Below are positions 12,879-25,528 of a stretch of DNA of 64,000 bases, one piece after another. Position 1 is the stretch's first letter, and the number at the start of each line of letters is the position of its first letter. The notes below the pieces were generated by a model, which ran no database searches, had not been told where the DNA came from, and worked only from the letters and a program-made list of their open reading frames with translations. This stretch comes from Erythrophleum ivorense (lineage: Eukaryota; Streptophyta; Magnoliopsida; Fabales; Fabaceae): assembly GCA_026724425.1 (NCBI GenBank), contig JAIUCV010000007.1, positions 21,605,286 to 21,669,285 of the forward strand. Reading direction: 5' to 3'. The translations under genes and the position numbers were made by a program.

Positions 12879-15703
12879 TGTAACACCCAATTTGCTGAAA
12901 AAGGATCAGAAATGTGCAATTTTCAAAGGAAGTCCCTAAAGCAAGGGGAAATCAGCCAAATAAAATTAGAGTGATAATCTAAACCCCTAAAAATGAAGAT
13001 TTGAGGCTAGGCTTGAATTACCTGAAAACCCGAGCCAGAAGAGCTAAGAAAATTAGCAAAAATAAGTTGAGGCATTTTTGTAATTTTTGAAAATTTTGGA
13101 AAACTCACAGGAGATTTTTTTTAAATAAAAATTTTGAGCTTTCTAGGATTCTCAGAGGCCCTGAAAATCATAGGAACTCTTAGAATAGTTAAAACTCCTC
13201 CGATGAACAATTTCAACAAAGAGTTGACTGGAACTTTAACTGAACGGTTCATAATGGTTTTAAATTCATTTGAGTGAAACCAAAGCTATTTTATAAATTT
13301 GAGAGCCTAAATATTATGATGGAAAAGATAGATTTTGAAAATGAGTTGAATTGAGCCCAAACCAAAAAAACCTTAGTTTAGGGACTAAAATGAAAAGTTA
13401 AAAAAGTGTGACAATTTTGCTTTATGGCTCGTAAAACACATTCAATTCTTCTCCTACCTCTCCATCGATGTTTTTTTTTGTCTGGGCAGATTTAGAGAGA
13501 GAGGCTAAAAGGCGCTCCAACATGAGGAAGTAGAAGGAAGAGAACTTATGAGTAAGGTGAGAAATTCATGCTTTCTTTTTGCCTTTATCTATGTCTAACT
13601 TCTTCTTCTCCTCCTCTTCTCTTTTTCTATGGATTCCAAGGCTGATATGGTTTTGTTTTGAGGTCAACCTAATTAGAAGAAGAGAGTCTTAGAAGAAAAG
13701 GCTTGTAGCAAGTGAAAGCTCTTTAGAAGAACAAACAAACAAACAAGATATGTTTCATGGATTCTTTTGGCTTCTTCTTGGATGTTCTTCCTTAGTGTAA
13801 TTTCGATAAGACCTAGCTCTCCTAAAGGGAGATGAATTTTGACCTTAGCAAGAAAGAAACAGGCGTTTAAGAGTGTGGGAATTAAGATTAGTTCATTGGA
13901 ATCAAAAAGAGAAGCAAGAAATTTAAGTTGGTACAACTTAGGGTTTTGAAACAAACGATGAAATTTGATTTTTTCTAGAGATATTCTAACTTATGTAAGA
14001 CATGGTATAAGTCCTTTAGACCTCTAGGAAGTTTTAAATGAGCTAATCCCCCAAGAAATATCAAGCAAACTCCATGGGCGTTTCTTATGCGTGTGTCTCA
14101 GCCTTGGGTGTTATCATGTACCTAGGGAGCATTTTTTTTATTCCAAGGGTAGAAAAGACTTGGACCTGAATTATAGATACTAAAAGAACCAATGAATTGA
14201 ATTTAGAAAGCTTGGTCTGTGAGATGCAAGTTTAGGTCCCATTTAGACATAAAGAAGCAACCTAGAGTTTGTCTTCTTGCATTGAGTTTATAATGACTTC
14301 AATGAGAGTAAAGGGAGTCATATGACCTAGAATGAATGAGAGTTTGGATCCAAGATCAAGAATTCAAGGGGTCGCTTCATTATGCCTTATATAGGCCATA
14401 TTGATGTCTTAAGGAAAAGTGAACCTGCATAGAGTTTGTGTGAAGTTAGATTTGGTTCTAAGAGTGTAATTGAATCTTATTTGATGTGTCTAAGTCAAGA
14501 GAATCAAGAACCTTCCCATTGTGTGTGTTTGGCCAAGAAGACAAGTGAAGTGCAAAGGGGAAAAGTTATGTTTCCTATATGAGGTAGTTTTCTAACATTT
14601 TTCACATGCATTCCTTGAATCGTTGCTTGTCTTGGATTGCTTGTATGTGTATTTAAACTATGAGATTTATTTATAGTCATTGATTTAGTGTCTTGGTAGC
14701 ATGATGTAATTTGTGAACTTGTTTTGATGTGTAATGATTTGAGTGGGCTTAGTGATGCCAAAAGTCCTTTGAGATAGGTGAGGAGGAGCTAAAAGTCCCT
14801 AAGAGTGAGTGAGACAAGACCAAAAGTATTAAAAAAAAGTGAGGCTAAGTCAAAGTCCTTAGAAGTGAGTGAAGCAAATCTAAAAGTCCCCAAAAAGTTG
14901 GGTGAGGTTAAAGCAACAACCCTTAGAGCTTATATTTAATTTATATGAACTTGTGTAATATGGAAAAATGGCTATGTATGTTTTCTAGAAAGTTTTATGG
15001 CATGCTTGCATTCCTTGACTTGAAAATGCATCATATATGTATGTTTCAAAAGGTAAAAGAGCTATTGGAATTTTATGAATCTCATTCTTTCCCCCACATG
15101 TCTAATCTTGTCTAGGTAAAACTCATAGAGTTAAAAAAGAAGGCCAAGGAGTGCAAGAGATAGTATTTGGCAATAGTATAGGAATATATGGAATTGTATG
15201 TCAAAGTATGTAATTATTTGATGTACATGAGATGTAAAAAGTTAAGATATGTGTAAATATATGTATAAAGGTTGTATGTATCATATTTGAGCTCAAATGC
15301 ATGAGTATGTGAAATTTTGTCACCCTTAAGCTTGGTTGTACATGTGTATAAGTGGATGTGAGAGATTGAATTGGAGATAAATGAGGTTTAGACCACTTGG
15401 ACAACTTTTATATGTTGTTTTTAGCCATTTGAATGTGCACAATTGGTTGTGGTTGGAGTAGGAGAGCATATAGTATCATTTTGACCCTTTTTTGGTACTC
15501 AAAAACATAACTTTTGTAACCTATACCCCAAATTGGCCAAATAGACGAATTTGAACATGAAATTTGACATGATTATAGGTCTCGTTCAAGAGCTTTTTGC
15601 TAAGCCAAGAAACACTATTTTTGGAGTTTTAGAGAATTAATTATAAATTTTTAAAATTGAAAAAATTCTGCAGGTTTAGTATGTGCACTGTTTATATAGT
15701 TAG

Positions 15704-17148
15704 TGATGACTCCCTAATTTAGGATGAAAAAGGGATATATTTGATATTAAATTAGGGAGGCAAAATACTTTTCTCTTGATTAATATGGTTAAATGTATAT
15801 TCAATCAAACAAAATAAAGAAAGTGTGTCATTTGCAATATCTTTATCAGTTTAAGCCTCATTTTATGATTGATTTTTATTTCAGGGGAAAGTAAAAGATT
15901 GTAGAAAGAATTTATGAAAAGAAATGGAAGCTAAAAAGTGAAAATGCAAGTGGAACAAGTCCTCTTGCTACAGCTAGAACACAATTCGCTATAGCGAGGA
16001 TACGCTTTCGCTGTAGCGAGGAAGATACTTCGCCATAGTGAAGTCGCAATGCATACAAATTCCAGGGAGTAACTTGCTGTAGCGGGGCAGTAACGAGAGT
16101 AGCAGAAATCTAGGATTCTATGAGCTCTCACCATAGAGAGAGTCACTCCTCACCATAGCGAGAGTCGCTCCTCGCCATAGCGAGATCGGCCTCTGAAACC
16201 CACAGCTTTACTTTATGAGCTAAAACAGAGGAGAATAGGCTAGGGCTTTATTATTCAGTAAGAAAGGAGTGTTCTGGCCAACTAGGAGAAGAGGAAAACA
16301 CACAAGAGGTGTTGGAGAAGCTTCATACTGATCGAGAAATCACTTATTCTATTCATTATTGTTTCAATTAGGTGTTTCTACTCCATCTTCCCTTCTAGTT
16401 AATGATTGTTGATATGTTTGCTGAGATTGTCTATGGATTTCAAGCCATGAGTGGCTAAATCGTGTAACTCTTAGGCATTCTATGAACTTTTAATCCTTGG
16501 AAATTATTTTCCTTTTGATTATATTGTATTATTGAATATTTTAGTGTTTAATCTGAATTATGATTTCATTCTATTGATTGGCCTCCTTTAGTTTGATTAT
16601 GATTTTTGTAATTAACCTTTGAAAGAAGGGAATTGCTTATAGACCATTGATTAAGCAACTTAGGATTAGATATAGTCTAATTTGCACTTGAGATAGAAAT
16701 ATACTCAAGGGTTTTAAGTAGTCTAGATAAGGTCTGAGCTTAATTGAATGTCGACTACTCATTTAAGACATCAAGAGTTGAGTTGATATAAGGGTTTAAA
16801 TGGATCGAAAGACATTTGTACCCAATTAGACCTTGACTTTAAATTTGACATTAAGCCAGTTAATTAAAAAAGGAAATGATTGACATTATGTAAAAAGGGG
16901 ATTAGAATTCCTATGGTGTCTTTAATTGTTTATCTTCGATTAAAATCATCTTTCAGTATTGTTAGTTACATTTGAATTAATTTTTCATAAAAACTCAATC
17001 ACAATTTGCTTTGTTTAACTAAAATGAACATGAGAACTCTAATGCATAATCATTAATCGTACTGATTCTCTGAGGGAACGACCTTGACTCATCGCATACT
17101 ATTCTTACGACCCATACACTTGCGATATCATTATTCTGGTGAGCATCA
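15704..17148 (+). mobile_element. Solo LTR, 1445 bp, inside LTR copy 1
   Basis: It starts TGATGACTCCC and ends GAGCATCA. The flanking 5-mers are identical, GTTAG at 15699-15703 and GTTAG at 17149-17153, so it is an exact TG...CA LTR with target duplication and no internal region. The other copy of the host LTR (near 49570) lacks it, confirming insertion. The GGGAACGACCTTGACTC... tail followed by TTGCGATATCA is reminiscent of Athila/Tat gypsy LTR ends; that assignment is inference. Confidence 0.8.
15960..16190 (+). repeat. CGCTATAGCGAG-type subrepeats within solo LTR
   Basis: At least six variants of a 12-14-base motif occur: TTCGCTATAGCGAG, TTCGCTGTAGCGAG, TTCGCCATAGTGAA, TTGCTGTAGCGGG, CACCATAGCGAGAG and CGCCATAGCGAGAT. 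The core TCGCTATAGCGA is a perfect palindrome. They cluster in about 230 bp and are much more GC-rich than the surroundings. Confidence 0.7.
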
Positions 17149-17748
17149 GTTAGTTTTTATTTCTATGTCATTCAAGAGTCAAATGGCCAATGTTTATTAA
17201 ATTTTATAAGCATAAACTAGACACCATCAGTTTTCTGTAGCGATTGCGAGCACCTCATTTGGAGCTCTGTAGAGAAAGAATCAAATTTTTAAAGTTTATG
17301 GTTAGTATCAGGATGCAGTAGACACCTCTAGTACTATTCTATTATTTTTTTTGTGGTTCAGATGGTATTTTCTTGGTCTGGAACTATTTTTAATCAACAT
17401 CCAAAGCTTTCCAGAAAGCTGTCATGTGCTTGATTCCGATTTTTTTTAGAATTAGTTATGATTTCTCAAAATTCATATCAGAAAACTATCATGGCAACCT
17501 AAGAAGAAAACATGGAATTTCTTATATAAGGGCTTGTGATTCATGATGTAAGCTTCAAATTGATTATTTTTTATTTGTTTAGATATGTTTATAGATGAAA
17601 ATGATTTGAGGAAAAATTTAAATGACTCATGTGGGTAAAATTGAACAATTTCGGTATCCATCCACTAGTGTTTCCATTGCCAAGTGTGCCATTTTATTGC
17701 AATTGCGTATGGTTTGCCTTAGATGTTATAATTTGAGGATCGTGAGTT

Positions 17749-18441
17749 TATGGTATTACATTTGGTGGGAAGGAAGAAGGAGGAAAGGAAAGGAAAGAAC
17801 AAATGGATTCTATCTTTTCTTTATTTGGTATTGTATAAAAAGGAAGAAAAAGAAAGAAATGAGAGAAAAAGAAAATCTGTGGACTTCACACCTATGCAAT
17901 CTGTCTAACTAGCAATGGAAAGGGAAGGAAAGGAGAGAAGAAATTAGTGAAAAATTGTTGTGGGCCCCATAATTGAATTCATTTTGTATATGCACCATTT
18001 TATTTCAATTTTGCACCATTTACTTGTATTGTTTGCATCGATCTATATTGTTTTCTATGTTAAACAAGCTATATGTTGCCAATATAAGAAAAAAAAATCA
18101 TATAAGAATTTTTATAATTTAATTATAAATAAATAATAAAATATAAACAAATTAAGATAAAATAAACAGCATATTTATATTTATATAGTATGTTTATGGT
18201 AGATATATCTAATCAAACAGGAGATAATAAAGTAATTTAACATCTTATTTACCTATATTTCCTTTCATTTCCTTAATGAAGCTAAATAAGAGAAGGGAAA
18301 TGTCTTTTTTTTTTCTTTTCTTCCTAGTATACTAAATAAAATAAGTGATAACTCATACACTCTCTTCCCTTTCTTTTCCTTTCTCTTGTATTATTTCCTT
18401 TGTTTTCCTTTTCCTCCTATCATACCAAATATACCATAGGT
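17749..18441. repeat. MITE related to PIF/Harbinger ends
   Basis: The left end (TATGGTATTACATTTGGTGGGAAGGAAG...GGAAAGGAAAGG) pairs with the reverse complement of the right end (CCTATGGTATATTTGGTATGATAGG...AAAAGG). Its right 200 bases resemble the 3' ends of the Harbinger relics at 20720-20925 and 25950-26156. It looks like an internally deleted derivative of the same family. The left end overlaps the proposed LTR end at 17760, so one of the two boundaries must shift. Confidence 0.5.
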
Positions 18442-19897
18442 TCTTTATATGCATTAAAACATATGTATGTGCTAATATAATTATTACATGATGAGAATTA
18501 TATTTTTAATTAATCAACTAAACTATATATGATTAATTACTTCAAATTTTCCATTAGGATTATCCAAATTTGTGCTAACATTGTCCAAAATAATATTCCA
18601 CAATTTAGGCCAAATTAAATGATACCAAAAATAATTTTCACAAAATTTCAAATATGCCAAAATTGTTTAAAAATATATTTCAAAAATAGGACAAAAATTT
18701 AAATGCAATTGCAATTAGTTTTCATTCTGCACTGCATCAACATTGTCCAAAATAATAATTTTCTTTATAACTTAGACAAAAAATTAAATGGTACAAAAAA
18801 TATTTTTTTTTACAAAATCCCAAATGTACCAAAATTATGTAAAATAATATTACAAAATAGGACAAATTTAAATGGTAGTTAAAATTTATTTTCATACATT
18901 ATTAGACTAAAAATCTAACATGGGTTATCTATTAATGACAAAACAACCTTAAAAAATTAGTCCAAAATGACCCAAAAAAGATCTTGTCCAATGCGTAAAA
19001 CAAAGATGTCTAAATGATTCTAAAATTGGCAAAAAATGGCCAAAAATGTCTTTTTTCCCCTTAAAACATTATTAAAAACACGCAAAATGGTTTAAAATAG
19101 TTTAATAATTAAAAAATTCATCTCTCACCAAAAATATAAGAAAGATATTGACTAAAAACAATGAAAATTTAGTCTAAAATATGTTTGTCTTACAAAAATA
19201 GGCCCAACGGTAATTTGTATCAAAGGCACATAACTATATTCCTAAATTATTTTTCTTTTGTAACTAAAATTATCTAATGGGCCATTGGCTCATTTTTCCT
19301 ATTATGTGAAATGTATGTGTCACTTTATAGAATTTTTTTTAACTTAACCTAAAATGACATATCATTTTATTAAGGGTTAAAATGCGGCTAAACAAAGATC
19401 TAAAATAACATGTTTTTGGCAGGTGACCAAAATGACATGTCATTTTAGTCATCTTTCACCTTCACTCGAGTCATTTGACCTGGTTTTTGACCTATTTCAA
19501 ACTTAAAACATGACTATAGCTTTTCTCCTTTTATAAGACTCTAATTTGGATTATTTAAGAGCTAAAATTGATTAGAAAAATGAGAGGAATTGATTTCTAA
19601 ATTTAGAATGGATAAAATGTATCAATAAAGCTTTTAGATTTTCAAAATCAACATAGAACTCTTCTCTTAAGTATTTAAACAATAGCTTTCAGGCAAGTTT
19701 TGGCATAATGCATAATTATTCAAACAAAATATAATTATAAACTTAACAATTCAAGCAATATGAAACATGCTACCCATCACAAAATGCAAATCTTTAATTT
19801 GTGCCATATGAAAAATTTCTCAATTTCTCCAACTAACACACAATTGAGGCAAATCAATTAGGCTATGCAAGGTTATTAGAACCTAAAGCACACCACT
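18442..19897. other. Copia 5' internal remainder, no motif recognised
   Basis: AT-rich sequence between the MITE and the right-hand copia LTR, expected to be leader or gag of the minus-strand element. I see no coding motif. Next to the LTR (about 19876-19896) the minus strand reads AGTGGTGTGCTTTAGGTTC, possibly a degraded tRNA-Met primer-binding site (family form TGGTATCAGAGCC). Confidence 0.35.
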
Positions 19898-20341
19898 TGT
19901 AAGGCAATTCTAAATTTCAATACTAAATTCCTTACAAACTAAATATACACAGCAATCCTATGCATTATAAATTGTTATTATATTGTAGAAATATAAAGTC
20001 ATAAATATCTTTTGTCATAGCATAATAGATTAGAAATAGATTAGATTAAAAGCAATTTCTAAACAAAGTTTGTAATCACAATGATAACCTTAATCAAGGA
20101 GGTCACATTCTACTTGGAACTCTCTCACCAATTATTAGTTCACACCATTTGAGTCTTCTCATCAAAGAGATAAGAAAGTATATCGTACAATAAATTACCT
20201 CTATCAACTCGACCTTAGATAATTGCCTATATAACATATTCTTAGAATATTTGGGCCTAATATTTTTTAAAAATAATATTTTATAATTAGGACTATTTTA
20301 ATCATTCTAATTATCATATTTTATTTTTAAAATATCTAACA
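19898..20341 (-). repeat. 5' LTR of the copia element
   Basis: On the minus strand it begins TGTTAGATATTTTAAAAATA and aligns with 7007-7441. The base pairs just outside (20342-20346, ACTTA) match the duplication at 7002-7006. Its outer part was also copied to 25430-25563 by the segmental duplication. Confidence 0.8.
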
Positions 20342-20925
20342 ACTTATACAAAAAGGAAGAATGATGATAAAGCTATTCATAGAGCAATTATAAGAAATAA
20401 TATAGCTACTAGCATGTGATAGGACAATATTAGGAATAGATTAAATGAGCTAGTGTTGTTTATGAGTTTAGTGAAATATGCTAGTTTATTTTATATGAAA
20501 TAGATTTTTTGGTTGTGTATTTGGACTTGTATCTTTTCGTATTAGAGTAATTTTCTTTCTCTTTCTCTCTAATACATTGGACTTCATCTCATCTATATAT
20601 CTTATATGGCAGTTATGTGCATATATATTAATAGTTAATAATTATAATAATACTTATGAATATAGATGAAATATACTATATTCATAATAAGTATATTTAA
20701 TTAGATAGATGATAATAAAATAATTTAACATCTTATTTACATATATCTTATTTCCTTTCCTTTATGAAGCTAGACAAGGAAAGGAAAATGTCACTTCCTT
20801 TCAATCCTATCATACTAGGCAAAATGAAAGATAATTCATTCATTTTCTCTCTCTTTTCCTTTCCTTTCCCTTATAATATTTCATATGTTTTTTTTTTCCA
20901 TCCTATGATATCAAACAAAGCATAG
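20342..20925 (+). pseudogene. PIF/Harbinger 3' part: transposase C-terminus and terminal repeat
   Basis: This continues the transposase interrupted at 7006. The frame at about 20380-20502 gives AIIRNNIATSM-type sequence, close to the C-terminal (I)RD.IA..MW.DY of HARBI1/ALP1-like nucleases; here the W codon is a TGA stop. It ends at a stop near 20503. A T/C-rich trailer follows and finishes with GATATCAAACAAAGCATAG at 20908-20925, read as the inverted terminal repeat. A duplicate is at 25564-26156. Confidence 0.6.
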
Positions 20926-20929
20926 CTAG

Positions 20930-23900
20930 AAGAAAGCACTATTGTGATTAGAAAGATAACACTACATATGTTAGGAAGAGAGCATTACAATGTTTAAAAT
21001 TTTCTCTCTGAAAGCAAACTTTTTTTATTAGTTTAACAATAAAAATACTCATCATTTTAGTGTACAAATGACAAATTCTCTTGAAATTAAGACAACAAAA
21101 TAAATAATAAATAGTTAAATGAAATTAAAGAAATCATATTAGTTATGCCATGACAAGTAGAGGTGCCCATAGGCCTTAACCAAGTTTTTGTTTTTGTTTT
21201 GTTTTGAAAAATTTTAAAATTTTGAAAACTCATATTTTTGTAATTACTTAATTATTTTACGTATATGACCATTTATTTTGATAAATCTATACAATGAAAA
21301 TGAAAAACCATATGTTCATAGAAGAAACAAGAAGAAAATATAGGTGTATAGAATAAAACTTTAAAAAACAATAATTTAGATCCTCGTGATTCGATTGGAC
21401 TTTTTTTTTTGAGATTTTGGGTAATTGTTTGTGATAGATGTGATTCAAATTAACATGTTTGTTTTTTTTTTTCAAAAACATATATTTGTTATCTTAGTTT
21501 TGAGATTTTTTTTTAATTCAAAAAAATTTACATTTTAAATCTTATTTTCTTTTGTCTAGATATAACAATCATATTTAATACTGGTTTGGTAGGGATGGAC
21601 TCCCTAATTATTTATAATTTATAAAATGTATTTAAAAATTTATTGTTAAAATTACAAAATGACTTTTAAAAAAATTATTTTCATTTATATTCTTATATTT
21701 AAAATATTATATAACTAGTTGGGTCTAGGTTAGACTCAACATCGATCAACACCCCCAACCATAAGAGATAACTTAATTTTAAATTAAATTAAAAAGAATA
21801 TATTGTAATTTATCCAAATTATATATGATGAATGCACGACCTGATCGTGGCCTATATAATTAATTCAAATTTTACTGTACTCGAAGATCTTATCGTGCAG
21901 ACTACAATGATCACATGGCCTACAAAGCGAAGTCACGGAAGCTAGCTAAACAAATTTGAAGATATATGTACACATGGCTTCATTTGCTTATGACATCTAA
22001 CGAAATAGGAAGTTTAATACTAGACGTATATACATGGTCTATGGCCCCAATTATTTTTTCAAAAGACTCCATCACTTCATCTCGTTCTCTCTCCATATTA
22101 TGAGCCAATTATTGACCGGATTAATAATATTATTTATAATACCTATTATATTCAAATGGTTTTGCTAAATTTTATTGTAACTAAAATAACTTTTTTTAAA
22201 AAAATAATAAGAAGAATATATTATTCTAACAATAACACTCAGAATATTAGTGACATATGCACATGATTCTTTTTTATCCTTACATTCACATCTTGTCAAA
22301 GGTATGGAACTTATGTTCAAATCTTTGACTTTGATATTAGCATCGGGACAAAGTAATAATTTTAAAATTAGATAAGTTATTGAATCAATTGAAATATTAA
22401 TTTATAATTTAATGATTTAATTATAGTTGAATAGTAGTAGAACCAATGATAATTAAATATATATTTTAAAAATTTTATATATTAAAATTTTAATATAATA
22501 AATAAATTTTAATAAATTTTAAATTTTAATAATATTTTAGAAGTATTTTTTAATTGAAAAATAAAAAATAGCCATGATAAAATTTAAAAGTATTAATATT
22601 AAATTTTTGAAAAATCTAAATTATATTAATATTTTATTCATCATTTAAAAAAAAAGAGAAATGAGCAATTTTGATCAAATGCCTTGATATTTGAAAGAGA
22701 TAATGTTAAGAAATGAAATATGACGGGGAATAAGTATAAAAAATAACCAATTACAAACCCTAAGATTTTTTTTTTCATTTTCTCTGTTCTTTAAATTTTT
22801 CTTTATTTCAACTCTTTTTTTGGTTGCCTTTTATTTTTAGTTTTTTAAATTTATTCAAAATGAACTGTATTGTCTTATAAGAAAGAATTTAAAAAAATTA
22901 ATAACTAGTTCAATCTAATTTTAACTATTTTAACTAAGTTTTTTAGATGATTGATTTTTTAAGTCAACTGAATCAAACCAGAAACTAATTTATTAATTTT
23001 CTAGTCAAATTAGCTAATTTAGTTTGATTTTGTGAACTATGAGACAAAGCCTATTCAAAGGCAAACAAATACCGGGCAGCCACTTAGACTATTGGACGTT
23101 GATGGATTTATGCGAGGAAAGGCGACCACAAGTTCCTGACGTTAAAGATATTCAAACCTCCTCAAAATATATTGAGAGGCTCTTATTTTTTTTGTCAAGT
23201 GAGCTATCCCATACTTACAGTGTAACTAAAACATTACGACAACAACTAATCTTTTGATTATTTGGTTAAAAAAAAAAAAAAGAACTCAGATACATCATAT
23301 TATATCTTATGTATACTATAAAATTTGGTTATACGCACCTCTCGACAAATAATGCATCTCATTGTCAGTAAATGTATTTTAATAAGATAAGTATTAATTA
23401 TTTAAATTATATATTATAAATAAGAAATACATAAAAAAACTAAACATATAATTAATTAAAGACAATTTTTCATAATATTTAATATATGTTTGTGTGGGTA
23501 GGTTGTGTTTCGTAAAATGTATGAATAATACGTACACATTGCTCACGCTAGGAAAAAGGAAGAATTATTTGAATTTTAGGGGAAAAAGAAAGTAATATAA
23601 GACAAGAAAGAGTGTAATTACTGAAAGGCTTTAGGAACATAGGGATCAAACCCACTTGCATAACTCCTTTGGCCCAAACGAAAAAAAATCCACTTGCGTA
23701 AAAAAAAAAATTCTCAAAAAAGTGTCATTTTGAGACAAGGCTTTTAAGCAACTTAGTTCAATTTTTAAAATAATCAATTTTAATTAACTTATATAAGATA
23801 AAATAAAATGAATATATAAACTTTCTTAATTTTTTCAAAATTTAACGGAAATTTAAAAAACAAATCCCAATTTTTTATGAAGAGGTTGATGATGATGTTG

Positions 23901-24835
23901 ACAATTCCATTTATAATTTGGAAAAAGACTTAACAAGAATTTGATAGATGGCTACTTCGGAAGTCAGTCTCGAGAATCAGGACAGGCCACCCTCTGAGAA
24001 AGGTCGGCAAAACCCACAATTATATAATTATTTTTTCTGCGCGCCACCCCCCCCCCCCCCCACAAAAACAAAAACAAAAAACAAATTTAAAGAAAAATAA
24101 AAAAATATTGATTGAATTTTTTTTCCTCCTTGTTAAGTGGGTAAAAGAAAACAGGAATTGGCAATAAGGATAGTTATCATTCATTATAAAAGATATTCAT
24201 ATAATTTTTCCCCCTTTTCGAACGATGAAAATGTGATTATTTCATTGTGAAATGAGTTTAGTTTTATTAACGAATAAATAACCACGTTTATACTTTTTAA
24301 TTTAATATAATCATATGATTATTTTATAATTAAAAAAATGTAAAGTTTACAAGGTAATTTTTTATGATATAAATTATATATTTTTTTCTGTTGGGAGATG
24401 ATATTTATAATAAACTCTAATAATCTCCCTTCAATTTTTTGATTTCCTGGAAGAAGTGAAATTCAGTTTAGTCATTTCATTGTTGGGCCTAATGGTTTCA
24501 AAAGCTTAAGCTTGAGGCAGTTTCATTCGGTTTCGTCCTAAAAACGAACGTCATTGGGCCCCACTTACATTATTCTATTCCCAGGTTCCAAAAGCCCAAG
24601 AAACTTTATGTCTTCCTCATCAAACCAAATATGATTATCATAAACTTCGCCCGCTCCATCCACATCAGGTTTGTAAGCAAATCAAGTGGATCCTATTTTA
24701 TAAACTCAACATCATATCATTGAGTTCTGAAGTCTTATCTGGAAACTGATCAATAAGGGTTTACCCAGCTTTGTTATTTTAACTGCTCACCATTTGATTG
24801 TTGAAGTTTTATGTCCCTTATATGTGAGGAGGAAG
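20930..24835. other. Non-coding body of duplication copy 1
   Basis: No gene is visible. The 72-residue plus frame at 23039-23257 is broken by stops in the second copy (28322-28520), so it is not conserved as protein. A 15-base C run at 24047-24061 corresponds to only six Cs at 29281-29286 in the other copy. Confidence 0.6.
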
Positions 24836-25429
24836 GCCAGTTTAATACCGCGGTAGAAATGAAAAATGAAAAGGAATCAGCCACATTTTATATTTGATAG
24901 CAAAAAAATATGACATAAAGAGTATCAGGTATGAAAAGTTTATTTAATACTATAGTATAAGAAAAGAAAAAACATTTTGAGGTAAAAATTCGAAAAATCT
25001 ATAATGCTCCTATAATACAAACAAGTTGAAGCAATACACTTCTATGATATATTATATTTTTTATTTTTAAAAATTTTTAATTTATATATTTTTTAGATCA
25101 AATGATTTTTAGATATTATTCTTAATTAGTATATAATATTTTTATTTTTATTTTACAATAGGGACCTCAAAGTTAAAATAATAAAATTATTATTTTATTA
25201 ATTTTTAATTAATTATTTTGTAATGTAAAAAATAATTAATACTACTTTTAAACAAATAATAAAAAATAATAAGAACATTCAAAAAATTAACTATAAGAAT
25301 AATTAATAGTAATTATATTTTAAAAAATAATAACAATATTATTTAATATTAAAATTAAGAAATTACATAAATAATAATTAATATTAAAAAATTGACTAAA
25401 AGTCAGCCAGAATTAATCCGACTAATTGT
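24836..25429. other. AT-rich spacer between duplicated copies
   Basis: About 0.6 kb of very AT-rich sequence with repeated AATAATTAATA-type motifs. It is present between the copies but not after copy 2. No gene or clear element ends were found. Confidence 0.5.
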
Positions 25430-25528
25430 CAGATAATTGCCTATATGGTTATAGGCATATTCTCAAAATATTTGGGCCTAGTGTTTTTTAAAAAAAGAAT
25501 ATTTTATAATTAGGATAATTTTAATTAT

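Larger units (their letters stand above)
12879..17760 (+). mobile_element. Ty3/gypsy-type long LTR, copy 1 (nested)
   Basis: It begins TGTAACACCC, a start typical of plant Tekay/Del chromovirus LTRs. It aligns in direct orientation with the solo LTR at 46729-50393 over long stretches, e.g. 13140-15690 against 47020-49540. After the nested insert it resumes at 17154 and can be followed, more weakly, to a shared GGTATTACA end at 17760. The bases outside are CTTAG (12874-12878) and TTTGG (17761-17765), which could be a decayed target duplication. The right boundary is therefore tentative. Excluding the nested LTR it is about 3.4 kb. Confidence 0.6.
7002..20346 (-). mobile_element. Ty1/copia retrotransposon, full span with nested insertions
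   Basis: Two related LTRs (7007-7441 and 19898-20341) bound this region in direct orientation. The five bases outside them are identical: ACTTA at 7002-7006 and ACTTA at 20342-20346, the target-site duplication of one insertion. A polypurine tract lies inside the left LTR and pol motifs read on the minus strand, so the left LTR is the 3' LTR. The 13.3-kb span greatly exceeds a normal copia element because other elements lie inside it (12879-17760 and 17749-18441). Decay is heavy: pol has many stops and frameshifts. The target was a PIF/Harbinger transposase gene. Confidence 0.8.
20216..24835 (+). repeat. Segmental duplication, copy 1
   Basis: This 4.6-kb stretch is collinear with 25430-30295, from AGATAATTGCCTATAT to TTTTATGTCCCTTAT...GAGGA. 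Matching landmarks include GATCGTGGCCTATATAATTAATTC (21843 and 27143), the block beginning GGCAAACAAATAC at 23059 and 28340, and TTATACGCACCTCTCGACAAA (23329 and 28613). The divergence is many scattered substitutions and small indels, so the event is not recent. Confidence 0.85.

Noticed and set aside
13673..13954. 93-codon minus frame
   Set aside because: Inside the Tekay-like LTR. The homologous segment of the other copy (47536-47772) has a different frame content, so it is not a conserved gene.
23039..23257. 72-codon plus frame in duplication copy 1
   Set aside because: The matching segment in copy 2 has in-frame stops, so the protein is not conserved.
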